Assembly (NCBI RefSeq): GCF_000717025.1
Contig: NZ_JNXG01000019.1
Location: 65,063-129,062, forward strand
Length of the DNA: 64,000 bases
Reading direction: 5' to 3'
DNA from: Streptomyces atroolivaceus
GTDB lineage: Bacteria > Actinomycetota > Actinomycetes > Streptomycetales > Streptomycetaceae
Positions 17,633 to 27,332 of this stretch are shown here, piece after piece; position 1 is the first letter of the stretch; each line of letters begins with the position of its first letter. The notes under the pieces were generated by a model, which saw only the letters and a program-made list of their open reading frames with translations, was not told where the DNA came from and made no database searches. The position numbers and the translations under genes are program-made.

Positions 17633-18520
17633 TCAGTCGTTCCCGTTGATGATGGAGAGCAGACGCAGCATCTCCAGGTAGATCCACACCAGGGTCAGGG
17701 TGAGGCCGAAGGCCGCCAGCCAGGACTCCTCGCGCGGTGCGCCGTAGTTGATGCCGTCCTCGACCTGCTTGAAGTCCAGGGCCAGGAAGCACGCACCGAG
17801 GATGATGCCGATGACGCCGAAGAGGATGCCGAGGCCACCGCTGCGGAAGCCGAGGCCGTCACCGCCGCCGAACACGCTGAACAGCAGGTTGACCATCATC
17901 AGGAGCACGAAGCCCACGGCCGCGGCCATCACGAAGCCGTAGAAGCGGCGGGTGACGCGGATCCAGCGCATCTTGTACGCGATGAGGACACCGGCGAAGA
18001 CACACATCGTGCCCATCACCGCCTGCATCACCGTGCCAGGGCTGATGTAGGTGCTGACCGTGCTGGAGATCACTCCGAGGAAGACACCCTCGAAGGCCGC
18101 GTAGGCAAGGATCAGCGCGGGCGCGGGCTTGCGCTTGAAGGACTGGATGATCGCGAAGACGAACGCCACCAGGGCGGCGCCGATCGCGATGCCGTAGGAC
18201 TTGCCGAGATTGGCCTCGTCGACCGGCAGCAGGGCCCAGGAGAGCGCGGCGGTGAGCACTACGGTGCCCAGCGTCATCGCCGTACGCGTGACGACGTCGT
18301 CGATCGTCATCGCGCCGGAGCGCGCGGGCGCCTGCGGGGCGCCGTACTGGATGTCCTGCTGGGCGTAGGGGTTCGTCGCGTACGGGTTGGCGGCGGTGCC
18401 CTGCGCGTACGGGTTGGCACCCGCTGCGGGGGCCCCGGCCTGCGGCACCGCGTTGAAGCCCGCGTGGCCGTTGTCGCGGCTGAACCCCCGTCGCGAGAAG
18501 ACCGGGTTGCTGCTCCTCAT
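17633..18520 (-). CDS. Bax inhibitor-1/YccA-like membrane protein
   Basis: A 295-residue multi-pass membrane protein. The N-terminal 85 residues are cytoplasmic and carry NPYA-type repeats (QGTAANPYATNPYAQ). The rest has seven hydrophobic segments typical of the BI-1/YccA (TMBIM) group, including the central ILAYAAFEGVFLGVISS motif and GILFGVIGIILGACFLALDF. Family members are linked to ion leak and membrane-protein quality control, but the Streptomyces role is not known. ATG 18520 has GGAGGAG at 5 bases; an upstream in-frame ATG at 18559 lacks one. Confidence 0.88.
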   Translation of the reverse strand: MRSSNPVFSRRGFSRDNGHAGFNAVPQAGAPAAGANPYAQGTAANPYATNPYAQQDIQYGAPQAPARSGAMTIDDVVTRTAMTLGTVVLTAALSWALLPVDEANLGKSYGIAIGAALVAFVFAIIQSFKRKPAPALILAYAAFEGVFLGVISSTVSTYISPGTVMQAVMGTMCVFAGVLIAYKMRWIRVTRRFYGFVMAAAVGFVLLMMVNLLFSVFGGGDGLGFRSGGLGILFGVIGIILGACFLALDFKQVEDGINYGAPREESWLAAFGLTLTLVWIYLEMLRLLSIINGND

Positions 18521-18816
18521 TTCACTCCTCCATGGCCACCGTGCGTGGCCTTGCCACAAGAGTAATGGGTAGGCAAAACAATCACCCTAGTACCGGAGGA
18601 GGATCTTCGCGGAGCCGGCGGCCCTGATCTCTCCGGCGTGGTACGGAAACACTCGTACCCACCAGGTGAAAACGCAAAAGGGCGGCGGGAGCGGAGGCCG
18701 GCCGCCTGCACACACAGTGATCACTCGGCCCCGGGACGCGCCCACGGTGAAGGCGGTCGTAAAGCGGCTGAGAGACGGAACGGCGTGGGACCGGTCGGGC
18801 CCACCGGCGGCGCGGG

Positions 18817-18903
18817 TGGTGCCCGGAGCCGGACTCGAACCGGCACGCCCCCGAGGAGGCAGCGAGGTTTAAGCTCGCCGTGTCTGCATTCCACCACCCG
18901 GGC
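18817..18903 (-). tRNA. bldA: tRNA-Leu(UAA), matching bldA
   Basis: An 87-nt leftward tRNA with encoded CCA. The acceptor stem pairs GCCCGGG with (T)CCGGGC, the T arm is GCCGG-TTCGAGT-CCGGC, and there is a long type II variable arm, as expected for tRNA-Leu. The anticodon loop is CTTAAAC, so the anticodon is UAA (18869-18871), which reads UUA. In Streptomyces the single tRNA of this kind is BldA, the developmental and antibiotic regulator; UUA codons are confined to a few regulated genes. In this window the only TTA codons I found are at 4115 and 4978, in the Roadblock operon. Confidence 0.97.
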
Positions 18904-18933
18904 GTGGGCGCGCGGCTCCGCGTCTGGCACATG

Positions 18934-18939
18934 ACCCTA
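18934..18939 (-). promoter_or_regulatory. Candidate bldA -10 element
   Basis: TAGGGT on the minus strand, 31 bases before the mature tRNA 5' end. No convincing -35 is visible at 16-18 bases. The upstream stretch around 18980-19000 is unusually A/T-rich for this genome. Confidence 0.35.
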
Positions 18940-19153
18940 TCCGGGGACATCCCTCGAACAGCGGAACATCCACTCGATGTTGTCTTATTTTATTGACCGT
19001 GTGAGGGTCCGTCAGACATCCCGCACCGCATCAGCACACGCCCGGCCCGGTCGAGGGGCACGAACCCCGGCAAACGGGATTGACGGAAACTCGCCGCACC
19101 CGTACGGCCCACACGCCATGGGCCGCGCCACCGTTCGCCAGGGTCCCGCCACC

Positions 19154-21559
19154 TCACACGTCGACGGTGTCGTTGACACACCGGAGAACCGGCCGCGCCA
19201 GCAGTGCCTCGGGGTCCTTCAGCACCGCGCCCGTGACGTGGAACACCGCGCTCTCGCCGGGCAGCAGGGTGACCAGCATGTCGTCCACCTCGGCGGCAGG
19301 GTCCAGCCGGTCGGGGAACAGTGCGAGATCGCGCAGCAGGGTCCGCGCCGTCACCGTGACCCGGTAGCCGATGCCCGACTCGTCACCCTGGGTGACCGTG
19401 GCGTGGTACCGCGCCGGCGGCAGCGCGAGACGGGTGTCCTCCTCGTAGAACTCGACCGCCCGCAGCTCACCCAGCTCCGCCACCAGCACCTCACGCGTGC
19501 TGTCCGCCGGCTCGGCGACCGAGGGCGGCAGCGGCACCCGGGTGACCCCCCGGGCCGCCGTGCCCACCACGACCGTCTCCTCGGCCAGGACGGCACCGTC
19601 CAGGGAGCGGCGGGTCAGCCGCAGCGTTCCCTCCCACAGCCGCGCCGAGTCGTTGACCAGGTGCAGGGATCCGTCCCGTACGGCCATCAGCCGGTCCGCG
19701 TACACCGAGCGCAGGGCGTACCAGAGGGGCTTGCGGCGGCCGTCGCCGTCCACGGCCGCCCAGGACACGACCGGCCAGCAGTCGTTGAGCTGCCACACGA
19801 TCGCACCCATGCAGTACGGGCTGTTGGAGCGGAAGTGGCGGATGCCGAAGGCGACCGCACGGGCCTGGTTCAGCTGGGTGAGCCAGTGCCAGTCGTCGAA
19901 GGACGTGGGCTGCGGAAGATGGTCCCCGAGGCCTCGCAGCAGCTTCGCGTCCCCGTCCTCCGCCTTCTGGTGGTGGGCGATCAGCGGGGCGCCCAGGCCC
20001 AGCGGGCCGCTGATCGCACGGCGGAGGGTGGCGTACGCGGGCGGGCCCTGGAAGCCGAACTCGGCGACGAAGCGGTGAGCCGTGTCGGCGTAGGCGCGGT
20101 AGTCCACCCGGTTCCACACCTCCCACAGGTGGACCGTGCCCCGGGCCGGGTCGTTGGGGGGCAGCTCCGGGGAGCCGGAGTACGGCGACCCCGGCCAGTA
20201 CGGGCGGGAGGGGTCGGTCTCCGCGCACAGGGCGGGCAGCAGCTCGTGGTAGTAGGCGTGGCCCCAGGAGCGGCCCTCCAGCTTCTCCTGCCAGCCCCAG
20301 TCCGCGTGGCCCTCCAGGTTCTCGTTGTTGCCGCACCACAGCACCAGCGAGGGGTGCGGGGCGAGCCGGACGAGGTTCTCGCGGACCTCCGCCGCCACCT
20401 CGTCGTACAGCGGCTGCTCCTCCGGGTAGGCCGCACAGGCGAACGGGAAGTCCTGCCAGACCAGCAGCCCCTTCTCGTCGGCCAGCTCGTAGAAGTCGTC
20501 GCTCTCGTAGAGGCCGCCGCCCCAGACGCGGATCAGGTTGACGCCCATGGCGATCGCCTGGTCGAAGCGGTCGGAGATCCGCTGCCGGGTGACACGGGCC
20601 GGGAAGCAGTCGTCGGGGATCCAGTTCACGCCGCGTACGAAGACGGGCTCGTCGTTCACGGAGATGCGGAACGCCTCGTGCTCCAGGCCGGCCCTCCGGA
20701 ACCCGGTCCTGCCGCTCCACGCCTTGTCGCCGAGGCGGACGGTGACGTCGTACAGCGGCTGCTCGCCGTGGCTGTGCGGCCACCAGCGTTCCGCCCCGGG
20801 GACGGCGAGGGTGACGGCGGCGCGGTTCTCCCCGGCGGGGACGGTGAACACGGCGCGTTCACCCGCCACCTCGACCGACGCCTCCAGGGGACCGTCCCCG
20901 GCCCGCTCGACGTCGAGGGTGAGCGCCAGGCGCGGCACCCCGTCCCCGTCGAGGTCACCGATGACCTTCACCTCGGCGATGCGCGGGCCGGTCCAGGACT
21001 CCAGCCCGACCGGCCGCCAGATGCCGGAGGTGACCAGGGTCGGGCCCCAGTCCCAGCCGAAGTTGCAGGCCATCTTGCGGATGAAGGGGTACGGCTCGGT
21101 GTACGCGCCCGGCCGGTCGCCGAGCTTGTCGCGCAGCGCCTCGGCGTAGGTGTACGGGGCGGTGAAGCGTACGACGAGGGTGTTGAGGCCCTCACGCAGC
21201 AGCGGCCGGACGGGGAAGCGGTAGCTGCGGTGCTGGTTGGCGGTGGAGCCGATCTCCGTGCCGTTGAGCAGGATCGTGGCGACGGTGTCGAGGCCGTCGA
21301 AGCACAGGTCGGTGGAGGCGTGCTCGTCGGCCGACCAGGTGAATTCGTTGCGGTACGTCCAGTCGGTGCGGCCGATCCAGCCGAGCCGTTTCTCGTTGTC
21401 GTCCAGGTACGGGTCGTCGATCAGCCCGGCGGACAGCAGGTCGGTGTGGACGCAGCCGGGGACGGCCGCCGGGACGCCGCCTGTGGGGAGCCCCACCGGA
21501 ACCGGGGTGCCGGCATGGAGCGTCCAGCCGTCGTGCAGGGGCAGGTGGCGAGGAGTCAC
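19154..21559 (-). CDS. Glycoside hydrolase family 2 beta-mannosidase
   Basis: An 801-residue GH2 enzyme, most like beta-mannosidases, that would release mannose from the non-reducing end of beta-1,4-manno-oligosaccharides. The N-terminal jelly-roll begins at HDGWTLHAGTPVPVGL. The acid/base glutamate is in LVLWCGNNENLEGH, and the nucleophile glutamate in FVAEFGFQGPPA. There is no signal peptide, so it acts inside the cell on imported sugars. GTG 21559 has AAGGA at 7 bases and overlaps the stop of the upstream ATPase gene (GTGA). It is the last gene of the transporter operon. Confidence 0.92.
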   Translation of the reverse strand: MTPRHLPLHDGWTLHAGTPVPVGLPTGGVPAAVPGCVHTDLLSAGLIDDPYLDDNEKRLGWIGRTDWTYRNEFTWSADEHASTDLCFDGLDTVATILLNGTEIGSTANQHRSYRFPVRPLLREGLNTLVVRFTAPYTYAEALRDKLGDRPGAYTEPYPFIRKMACNFGWDWGPTLVTSGIWRPVGLESWTGPRIAEVKVIGDLDGDGVPRLALTLDVERAGDGPLEASVEVAGERAVFTVPAGENRAAVTLAVPGAERWWPHSHGEQPLYDVTVRLGDKAWSGRTGFRRAGLEHEAFRISVNDEPVFVRGVNWIPDDCFPARVTRQRISDRFDQAIAMGVNLIRVWGGGLYESDDFYELADEKGLLVWQDFPFACAAYPEEQPLYDEVAAEVRENLVRLAPHPSLVLWCGNNENLEGHADWGWQEKLEGRSWGHAYYHELLPALCAETDPSRPYWPGSPYSGSPELPPNDPARGTVHLWEVWNRVDYRAYADTAHRFVAEFGFQGPPAYATLRRAISGPLGLGAPLIAHHQKAEDGDAKLLRGLGDHLPQPTSFDDWHWLTQLNQARAVAFGIRHFRSNSPYCMGAIVWQLNDCWPVVSWAAVDGDGRRKPLWYALRSVYADRLMAVRDGSLHLVNDSARLWEGTLRLTRRSLDGAVLAEETVVVGTAARGVTRVPLPPSVAEPADSTREVLVAELGELRAVEFYEEDTRLALPPARYHATVTQGDESGIGYRVTVTARTLLRDLALFPDRLDPAAEVDDMLVTLLPGESAVFHVTGAVLKDPEALLARPVLRCVNDTVDV

Positions 21560-22449
21560 GCGGAGGTCCTTCCGCAGTCGGGGAGACCGGCGCAGGCGAC
21601 GAAGTGGCCGGGCTCGGTCTCGTGGAGGTCGGTGTCCCGCGCGCCCCCCTCGTGGTAGGCGCAGGCCTCCACGGGTTCTGCGGACGTCCAGGGCTGGTTC
21701 AGCCGGGGCACCGCGGCCAGGAGGGTGCGGGTGTAGGGGTGGAGGGGGTTGCCGAAGACCTTCTGCGTGTCGCCGCGTTCGACGACGCGGCCCTTCCGCA
21801 GCACCACCGTCTTCTCGGCCAGGTAGGTGCCGAGCGAGAGGTCGTGGGTGATGTAGAGGACGCCGAGGCCGCGTTCCTTGAGGCCGGCGAGGAGGTTGAG
21901 CACGTCGATGCGGGTGGAGGCGTCGAGCATGCTGGTGATCTCGTCGGCGACCAGGAAACGCAGGTCGAGCAGGAGGGCGCGGGCGATGAGCAGGCGCTGC
22001 AGCTGGCCGCCGCTCAGCTGGTGCGGGTAGCGGCCGAGCACCTGCCCCGGATCCAGGCGTACGTCCCGTACCGCCTTCTCCACCCGGTCGGCCCACTCCT
22101 TGTCGGAGACGCCCGGGTGGTAGGCGCGGCGGACGAGGGCGAAGACGCGGTCGGCCTTGAAGACGGGGTTGTAGCAGCTGAAGGGGTCCTGGAAGACGCC
22201 CTGGACACGGCGGTAGAAGTCCTTGCCCGGCCGGACCTGTTCGCCGTCCAGGGTGAGGCTGCCCGCACTGACCCCGGTGAGCCCCAGGACCATGCGGCCG
22301 ATGGTGGACTTCCCGCTGCCGCTCTCGCCGATGAGGGAGACCAGTTCGCCGGGCGCCGCCTCGAAGGACACCCGGTCCACCGCGGTGACGGAGCCGCCGC
22401 CGAAGGCACCGGCCCTGAAGGTCTTGGTGACACGGTCGAGGGTCAGCAT
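21556..22449 (-). CDS. Opp/Dpp-class ABC transporter ATPase (F-type subunit)
   Basis: A 297-residue ATP-binding subunit. Walker A is GESGSGKST, the signature LSGGQLQRL and Walker B FLVADEITSMLDAS; the C-terminal oligopeptide-ABC extension NPLHPYTRTLL with late cysteines is present. The Walker B carries the usual catalytic Glu. ATG 22449 overlaps the preceding stop by one base (TGATG). It pairs with the next ATPase to drive import. Confidence 0.93.
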   Translation of the reverse strand: MLTLDRVTKTFRAGAFGGGSVTAVDRVSFEAAPGELVSLIGESGSGKSTIGRMVLGLTGVSAGSLTLDGEQVRPGKDFYRRVQGVFQDPFSCYNPVFKADRVFALVRRAYHPGVSDKEWADRVEKAVRDVRLDPGQVLGRYPHQLSGGQLQRLLIARALLLDLRFLVADEITSMLDASTRIDVLNLLAGLKERGLGVLYITHDLSLGTYLAEKTVVLRKGRVVERGDTQKVFGNPLHPYTRTLLAAVPRLNQPWTSAEPVEACAYHEGGARDTDLHETEPGHFVACAGLPDCGRTSA

Positions 22450-23393
22450 CAGGCCGCCTTCCAGCATGCGACGGAGTGACGGGGGGCTACCTCGACGACC
22501 GGCGGCTCCTCGGCGCACCGGCTGTCGGCGAGCGGGCAGCGGTCGCGGAAGCGGCAGCCGGCCGGCGGGTTCAGCAGGGAGGGCGGGGATCCCTCGATGC
22601 CGCTGAGCGGCTTGTCCTTGTAACGGGCGCCCACCTGGGGCAGCGAGCCGATCAGCATCTTGGTGTACGGGTGCCGGGGCTCGGTCGTCAGCACCTTCGT
22701 GGGGGCCTTCTCGGCGAGCTTGCCCGCGTACATCACCATGATCGAGTCGGCGATGTGCGAGGTCAGGCCGAGGTCGTGGGTCACGAAGATCATGCTGGTG
22801 ACCAGGCCCTTGTCTCGGAGGCCTCTGAGAGCGCCGACGACGGCCTGCTGGTTGGAGACGTCGAGGGCCGAGGTGACCTCGTCGGCGATGAGGACGGAGG
22901 GGTCGAGCAGCGTGGAGATCACCATGACGGCACGCTGCTTCATGCCTCCGGACAGCTCGATCGGGTAGCGCTCCAGGACATCGGGGTCCAGGCCGACCAG
23001 TGCGAGCCTGCGGTGGAGTTCGCCGGTGTCCACACTCACACCGCGTGAGGCGAGGAGTTCGCGGATCATGCGGCCGATGCGGCGGGTCGGATTCAGGGCG
23101 CTCATCGAGTACTGCGGGACGAGCGAGATCTTGTGGAAGCGGTAGGCGTTCATCGCGCGGTCGTCCGACAGCGGCAGTTCGTCGCCGTCCAGGGTGACGG
23201 TGCCGCCCGCGTGCCGCATCCGGCCGTCCAGCCGGATCAGGGACTTGCCGAGTGTGGTCTTGCCGCAGCCGGACTCGCCCGCCAGGCCCAGGATCTCGCC
23301 GTCCGCCAGGTCGAAGCCGACGCCGTCCAGGGCCCGGACCTCGCCGCGCAGCGTGCGGTAGTGGACCCGCAGATCGTTGACGGTCAGGGTCAT
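22449..23393 (-). CDS. Opp/Dpp-class ABC transporter ATPase (D-type subunit)
   Basis: A 314-residue ATPase subunit. Walker [10 protein letters not shown], signature ELSGGMKQR and Walker [12 protein letters not shown] are present, plus the oligopeptide/dipeptide C-terminal domain with the cysteine cluster [15 protein letters not shown] that often binds an Fe-S cluster in this subfamily. It starts 4 bases after the permease stop and is coupled to the second ATPase. Confidence 0.93.
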   Translation of the reverse strand: MTLTVNDLRVHYRTLRGEVRALDGVGFDLADGEILGLAGESGCGKTTLGKSLIRLDGRMRHAGGTVTLDGDELPLSDDRAMNAYRFHKISLVPQYSMSALNPTRRIGRMIRELLASRGVSVDTGELHRRLALVGLDPDVLERYPIELSGGMKQRAVMVISTLLDPSVLIADEVTSALDVSNQQAVVGALRGLRDKGLVTSMIFVTHDLGLTSHIADSIMVMYAGKLAEKAPTKVLTTEPRHPYTKMLIGSLPQVGARYKDKPLSGIEGSPPSLLNPPAGCRFRDRCPLADSRCAEEPPVVEVAPRHSVACWKAA

Positions 23394-23397
23394 GTGC

Positions 23398-24315
23398 TCA
23401 GGACTCCCTCAGCTTCGGGTTGAAGACCTCGTCGAGGCCGACGTTGGCGACGTAGAGCGCGCCGACGATCGCGGTGATCCCGGCGCCCGGTGGGATGAAC
23501 CACCACCACATGCCGAGTTGCAGCGCGCTCCACTGCTGGGCGCTCTGCAGCATCAGGCCGAGCGAGACGCCTTCGGTCGGGCCGAGCCCGATGAAGTCGA
23601 GCGAGGAGGCGATGAGGATGGACCCGCCGAAGAGCAGGATGAACATCATGAAGAGGTACGAACTCATGTTGGGCGCGATCTCACGGAAGACGATCCGCCA
23701 GGTGCCGCTCCCGCTGAGCCGGGCCAGGTCCACGAACTCCCGGGTCCGCAGCGAGAACGTCTGCGCCCTGATGGCGCGCGCCGCCCAGGGCCACGAGGTG
23801 AGCCCGATGAACAGGCCCTGCACGGCGACGCTGCGCACGCCCATGTAGGCGTTGATGATCAGCAGGACCGCGAGGGCGGGGAGCACCAGGACGATGTTGG
23901 TGAGCATGTTGAGGATCTCGTCGACGAGTCCGCCCCGGTAGCCGGCGAGGAAGCCGACGACCATGGCGATGACCGCGGCGATCGCGCCGCCGACGACGCC
24001 CACCAGGAAGGTGGCGCGCAGTCCGTGCACGAACTGCGCGTACACGTCCTGGCCGAAGGTGGTGGTGCCCATCCAGTAGGTGCCGTCGGGCGCGGCGGCC
24101 TGGGGGCCGACGTACTCGTTCGGGTTGTCGTTGTCGAGCAGCATCGGGCCGACGACGCCGACGGCGAGCAGGATGACGACGAGGACGGCGCCGATGATCA
24201 GCTTGGGGTTGCGCACCGCGTAGTGCAGCCACTCGCTGCCGGGCTTCGCCGCCGGTGCGGACGGTGCCGCCGGTGCGGCGGCGGTCTCGGGTGCCGGGTC
24301 GGGCAGTGTGCTCAT
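23398..24315 (-). CDS. Opp/Dpp-class ABC transporter permease (C-type)
   Basis: A 305-residue permease with an Ala/Pro-rich cytoplasmic leader, a first transmembrane helix at about 38-58, then a large periplasmic loop (YWMGTTTFGQDVYAQFVHGL is the usual start of the conserved region) and five more helices. The EAA loop reads VDLARLSGSGTWRIVFREI. It overlaps the upstream permease by 4 bases (ATGA). Confidence 0.92.
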   Translation of the reverse strand: MSTLPDPAPETAAAPAAPSAPAAKPGSEWLHYAVRNPKLIIGAVLVVILLAVGVVGPMLLDNDNPNEYVGPQAAAPDGTYWMGTTTFGQDVYAQFVHGLRATFLVGVVGGAIAAVIAMVVGFLAGYRGGLVDEILNMLTNIVLVLPALAVLLIINAYMGVRSVAVQGLFIGLTSWPWAARAIRAQTFSLRTREFVDLARLSGSGTWRIVFREIAPNMSSYLFMMFILLFGGSILIASSLDFIGLGPTEGVSLGLMLQSAQQWSALQLGMWWWFIPPGAGITAIVGALYVANVGLDEVFNPKLRES

Positions 24316-25307
24316 GACGTGCCTCCTGCCATGCCCGTGCGGGTGCGGGGGTCGACGACGACGTACACGATGTCGATGAGGAAGTTGGCGATCAGTACGC
24401 CGATGACGATGAAGAGGAACGCCCCCTGGAGCAGGAAGAAGTCCTGGTTCTGGATCGAGGCCAGGATCAGGGAGCCGAGCCCCGGATAGGCAAAGACGAT
24501 CTCGGTGACGAGTGCTCCGGCGACCAGCACGCCCAACTGCAGCGCCAGGCCGGTGACCTGGGGCAGGACCGCGTTGCGGAACGCGTAGCGGCGGATCAGG
24601 CGCTGGGGTGCGCCGAGGGCCGCCAGATAGGAGGAGTAGTCGGACTCCAGCTCGTAGATGATCATGTTGCGCATGCCGATGGCCCAGCCGCCCAGCGCCA
24701 CGAGGAAGAGCGAGAGGAACGGCAGCACCCAGTGGTGCAGCGCGTCCAGCACGAAGGCGGTGCTCCAGCCGGGGGTGATGTCCAGGCTGTACCCGCCCGA
24801 TATGGGGAACCAGCCGGCGTTGGCGCCGAACGCCCAGGCGAGGATGACGGCGATCCACATGTACGGCATCGCGGTCAGCAGGTAGCCGACCGGCAGCACG
24901 GTGTTGTCCAGCACCTTGCGGCGTGCCGACAGTGCGCCGATCCAGTTGCCGACGAACCAGCTGAGCAGGACCGACGGGATCATCAGGCCGAGGGTGTACG
25001 GGAGCGCGTCGAGCAGGACGTCACCGACGGGTGTGGGGAAGACGAAGATGGAGATCCCGAAGTCGCCCTGGAGGAGCGCGCCCCAGAAGTGGAGGTACTG
25101 CTGCCAGAGGGGCTCGTCGAATCCGAACAGGTTGTTGTAGTAGGAGCGCATGGCCTCGGCGGCCTCGGGCTGGGACACCCGGGCCCTGGCCACCATCGCC
25201 GCCACCGGGTCCCCGGGCATGAAGCGCGGGATCATCCAGTTGACGGTGACGGCGGCCACGAAGGTCAGCGCGTAGATGAGAAGTTTGCGGGCGAAGTAGC
25301 GGCGCAA
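24312..25307 (-). CDS. Opp/Dpp-class ABC transporter permease (B-type)
   Basis: About 331 residues with six transmembrane helices and the EAA loop SYLAALGAPQRLIRRYAFRN. I chose TTG 25307 (MRRYFARKLLIYAL) because AGGGGAG lies 5 bases upstream and the protein then begins as B-type permeases usually do. A GTG at 25361 would add 18 residues but would lie inside the intercistronic hairpin. Confidence 0.92.
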   Translation of the reverse strand: MRRYFARKLLIYALTFVAAVTVNWMIPRFMPGDPVAAMVARARVSQPEAAEAMRSYYNNLFGFDEPLWQQYLHFWGALLQGDFGISIFVFPTPVGDVLLDALPYTLGLMIPSVLLSWFVGNWIGALSARRKVLDNTVLPVGYLLTAMPYMWIAVILAWAFGANAGWFPISGGYSLDITPGWSTAFVLDALHHWVLPFLSLFLVALGGWAIGMRNMIIYELESDYSSYLAALGAPQRLIRRYAFRNAVLPQVTGLALQLGVLVAGALVTEIVFAYPGLGSLILASIQNQDFFLLQGAFLFIVIGVLIANFLIDIVYVVVDPRTRTGMAGGTS

Positions 25308-25327
25308 GAGTGCTCCCCTGGTGGAGA

Positions 25328-25371
25328 GCCCCGCCGTGCGCGCACGGTCAGGTGTGCGCACACGACGGGGC
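25328..25371 (-). terminator. Intercistronic hairpin between binding protein and permease
   Basis: An imperfect inverted repeat: GCCCCG and GTGCGC on the left (25328-25341) pair with GCGCAC and CGGGGC on the right (to 25371). Its position after the solute-binding gene suits partial termination or mRNA stabilisation that makes more binding protein than permease. Confidence 0.6.
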
Positions 25372-25395
25372 GGTCATGGAATCAGAACTGCCGCG

Positions 25396-27129
25396 TCACT
25401 TGGCGGGCTTCAGCTGCGTGAGCGTCTCGAAGCCGCCCATCTCCAGCCAGTTGCGCCACAGGGCCGGCGCCGTCTTCGGAGCTCCGGCGGCGTCCGACGG
25501 CCAGTTCTTCCAGGTCCCGGTGGTGGACTGCGACCAGAGGCCGTTGTACCAGAGCGGGATGATGGGCATCTCGGTCAGCTGGATGTCCTGGATCTTCGAG
25601 ACGGCGGCCTTCATGCCGGCCGTGTCGTCGGTCTTGACCCCGCCCAGCGCCTGCACCAGCTTCCAGGCCTCTTCGTTCTCGTAGCGCCCGAAGTTGACGG
25701 TGTTCTGCTGCTTCTGGACCGGCAGCTGGAACATGTAGTCGTAGTACGTCCACGGGGTGTTGGACAGCTGGCGCTCGTTGTTGATGACGAGGTCGAACTC
25801 ACCCTTGCCGCGCTGCTCACCGAGGGCGTTCTGGTCCGGGAACTCCGTGCTGATCTTGATGCCCGCGTCCTTGGCCCCGGCGGCGATGACCTTGGCCGCC
25901 TCCATCCAGTCGGTCCAGCCGGAGGGCACGGCCAGCTTCAGGCTGAGGGCGGAGCCGTCCTTGTTCTCGACGAAGCCGTCGCCGTCCGTGTCCTTGTAAC
26001 CGGCGTCCGCGAGCTCCTTCTTCGCCGCCGCCACGTCGTGCGTGAAGCCCTTCTCCGCGATGAGCGCCTTGTCGTCGAACTGCTCCCACTGCGGCAGCAG
26101 ACCGGTCGGGGAGGCCAGCTTGACCAGGTCGCCGTACACACCCTTGACGATCTTCCCGGTGTCGACGGAGGCGGCGAGCGCCCGGCGGAAGGCGGCGTCG
26201 TCCATCGGCTTCCTGGTGGTGTTGGGCACCAGCCAGGCGGTGTTGGCCGAGAGCATGTAGGGGGCCTCGTCGTAGTACGACACGGCCTTCTTGCTCTTGA
26301 TCAGCGAGGAGGCGCCGGGCAGGAAGTTGTTGCTGAGGTCCAGCTGGCCCTGACCCAGCTGGCCGATGACCACTTCGTTGCTCGGGTTGGAGACGTCGAC
26401 GATGTAGCGGGGGGCCGGCGTCATGCCGAGGGCCTTGGTGCCCCACCAGTCGTCGCGCCGCTCCCACACGACCCTGTCCTGGGACTTGCTCCTGAGCTTG
26501 TACGCCCCGGTGCCGACCGGCTTGTCGTTGACGCCGTTCAGGATGTCCTCGTCGGTGCGCGGGCTCCAGACGTGCTCGGGGACGACCGGCTGGCCGTAGA
26601 GGGTGTAGTCCCACTCCTGGTAGCGGGCCTCCTTGAAGGTGAAGCGGACCGTGGTCTCGTCCACCGCCTTCGCGTCGGACAGCCAGCTCCACAGCGAGTG
26701 GAAGGCCGACGCCTCGATCTTGCCGAGGCCGTAGGAGTACGCCACGTCCTTGGCGGTCAGCGGTTTGCCGTCCGCCCAGGTGACGCCCTGCCGCAGCTTC
26801 ACCTCGTACGTCTTGTCGTCGGTCCAGCTGCCCGACTCCGCGAGCCAGGGCGTCAGCTTGCCCTCGTTCGGGTCGAAGTGGAACAGCGTCTCGTAGACCA
26901 GGCCCTTGGTGCCGGTCGCGTGGTCCCAGTTGCGCAGCGGGTTGTAGTTGGCCGGAGGCCCCCACTGGGTGCCGGTCGTGTAGAGCGTCTCACCACGCGG
27001 CAGCGAGCCGCCCTTGCCGACCGGGCCGCCGGTGCCGCCCGCCCCCGAGCCGCCTCCCGTACAGGCGGTCGCGGCGAGTGTGAACACGGCGAGTGCGGTG
27101 GTGACCCGCAGCCGGGTACGCGTACCCAT
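25396..27129 (-). CDS. Family 5 extracellular solute-binding lipoprotein
   Basis: A 577-residue SBP_bac_5-type binding protein. The signal peptide ends in lipobox LAATAC, so it is anchored outside the membrane. The conserved family-5 block KLTPWLAESGSWTDDKTYEV with LRQGVTWADGKPLTAKDVAY is present. Although this class mostly carries peptides, Opp-class systems also carry oligosaccharides (for example manno-oligosaccharides in Thermotoga), and the downstream beta-mannosidase points that way. AGGAGGGG lies right before the ATG. Confidence 0.92.
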   Translation of the reverse strand: MGTRTRLRVTTALAVFTLAATACTGGGSGAGGTGGPVGKGGSLPRGETLYTTGTQWGPPANYNPLRNWDHATGTKGLVYETLFHFDPNEGKLTPWLAESGSWTDDKTYEVKLRQGVTWADGKPLTAKDVAYSYGLGKIEASAFHSLWSWLSDAKAVDETTVRFTFKEARYQEWDYTLYGQPVVPEHVWSPRTDEDILNGVNDKPVGTGAYKLRSKSQDRVVWERRDDWWGTKALGMTPAPRYIVDVSNPSNEVVIGQLGQGQLDLSNNFLPGASSLIKSKKAVSYYDEAPYMLSANTAWLVPNTTRKPMDDAAFRRALAASVDTGKIVKGVYGDLVKLASPTGLLPQWEQFDDKALIAEKGFTHDVAAAKKELADAGYKDTDGDGFVENKDGSALSLKLAVPSGWTDWMEAAKVIAAGAKDAGIKISTEFPDQNALGEQRGKGEFDLVINNERQLSNTPWTYYDYMFQLPVQKQQNTVNFGRYENEEAWKLVQALGGVKTDDTAGMKAAVSKIQDIQLTEMPIIPLWYNGLWSQSTTGTWKNWPSDAAGAPKTAPALWRNWLEMGGFETLTQLKPAK

Positions 27130-27174
27130 AGCCCCTCCTTTTCCCCCGCGCCGTCCCTGCCGAGCGGAGTTACT

Positions 27175-27240
27175 GAACCGGGTAAGTGCCGTGAAGGTAT
27201 GGGGAGGCCGAGACGGTGTCAAGAGCGAGGGAGCGCTCCC
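27175..27240. promoter_or_regulatory. Transporter-operon promoter and LacI-type operators
   Basis: Leftward -35 TTGACA (27217-27222) and -10 TACCTT (27194-27199) with exactly 17 bases between. GAACCGGGTAAG at 27175-27186 covers the expected start of transcription. A perfect 12-bp palindrome, GGGAGCGCTCCC, is at 27229-27240 just upstream of the -35; it is the core of the CebR-type LacI operator known from Streptomyces cello-oligosaccharide genes. Confidence 0.75.
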
Positions 27241-27332
27241 ATTCCAGTTTCTCCGCAGCATTTCCAAGAGGTCTGGACCGCGCCGGGGAAGACGGAGGTC
27301 AGCGACCTGCGGCTAGGATGCTCCTTGAACAC

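Noticed and set aside
17264..18565. A 433-residue protein reading through the DUF4287 remnant and the Bax1-like gene
   Set aside because: Only the first 100 codons look like protein; the rest is antisense to the Bax1-like gene and passes a 20-bp terminator.
18977..21658. An 893-codon plus-strand frame opposite the beta-mannosidase
   Set aside because: Shadow of a strongly coding minus-strand GH2 gene; no recognisable protein features.
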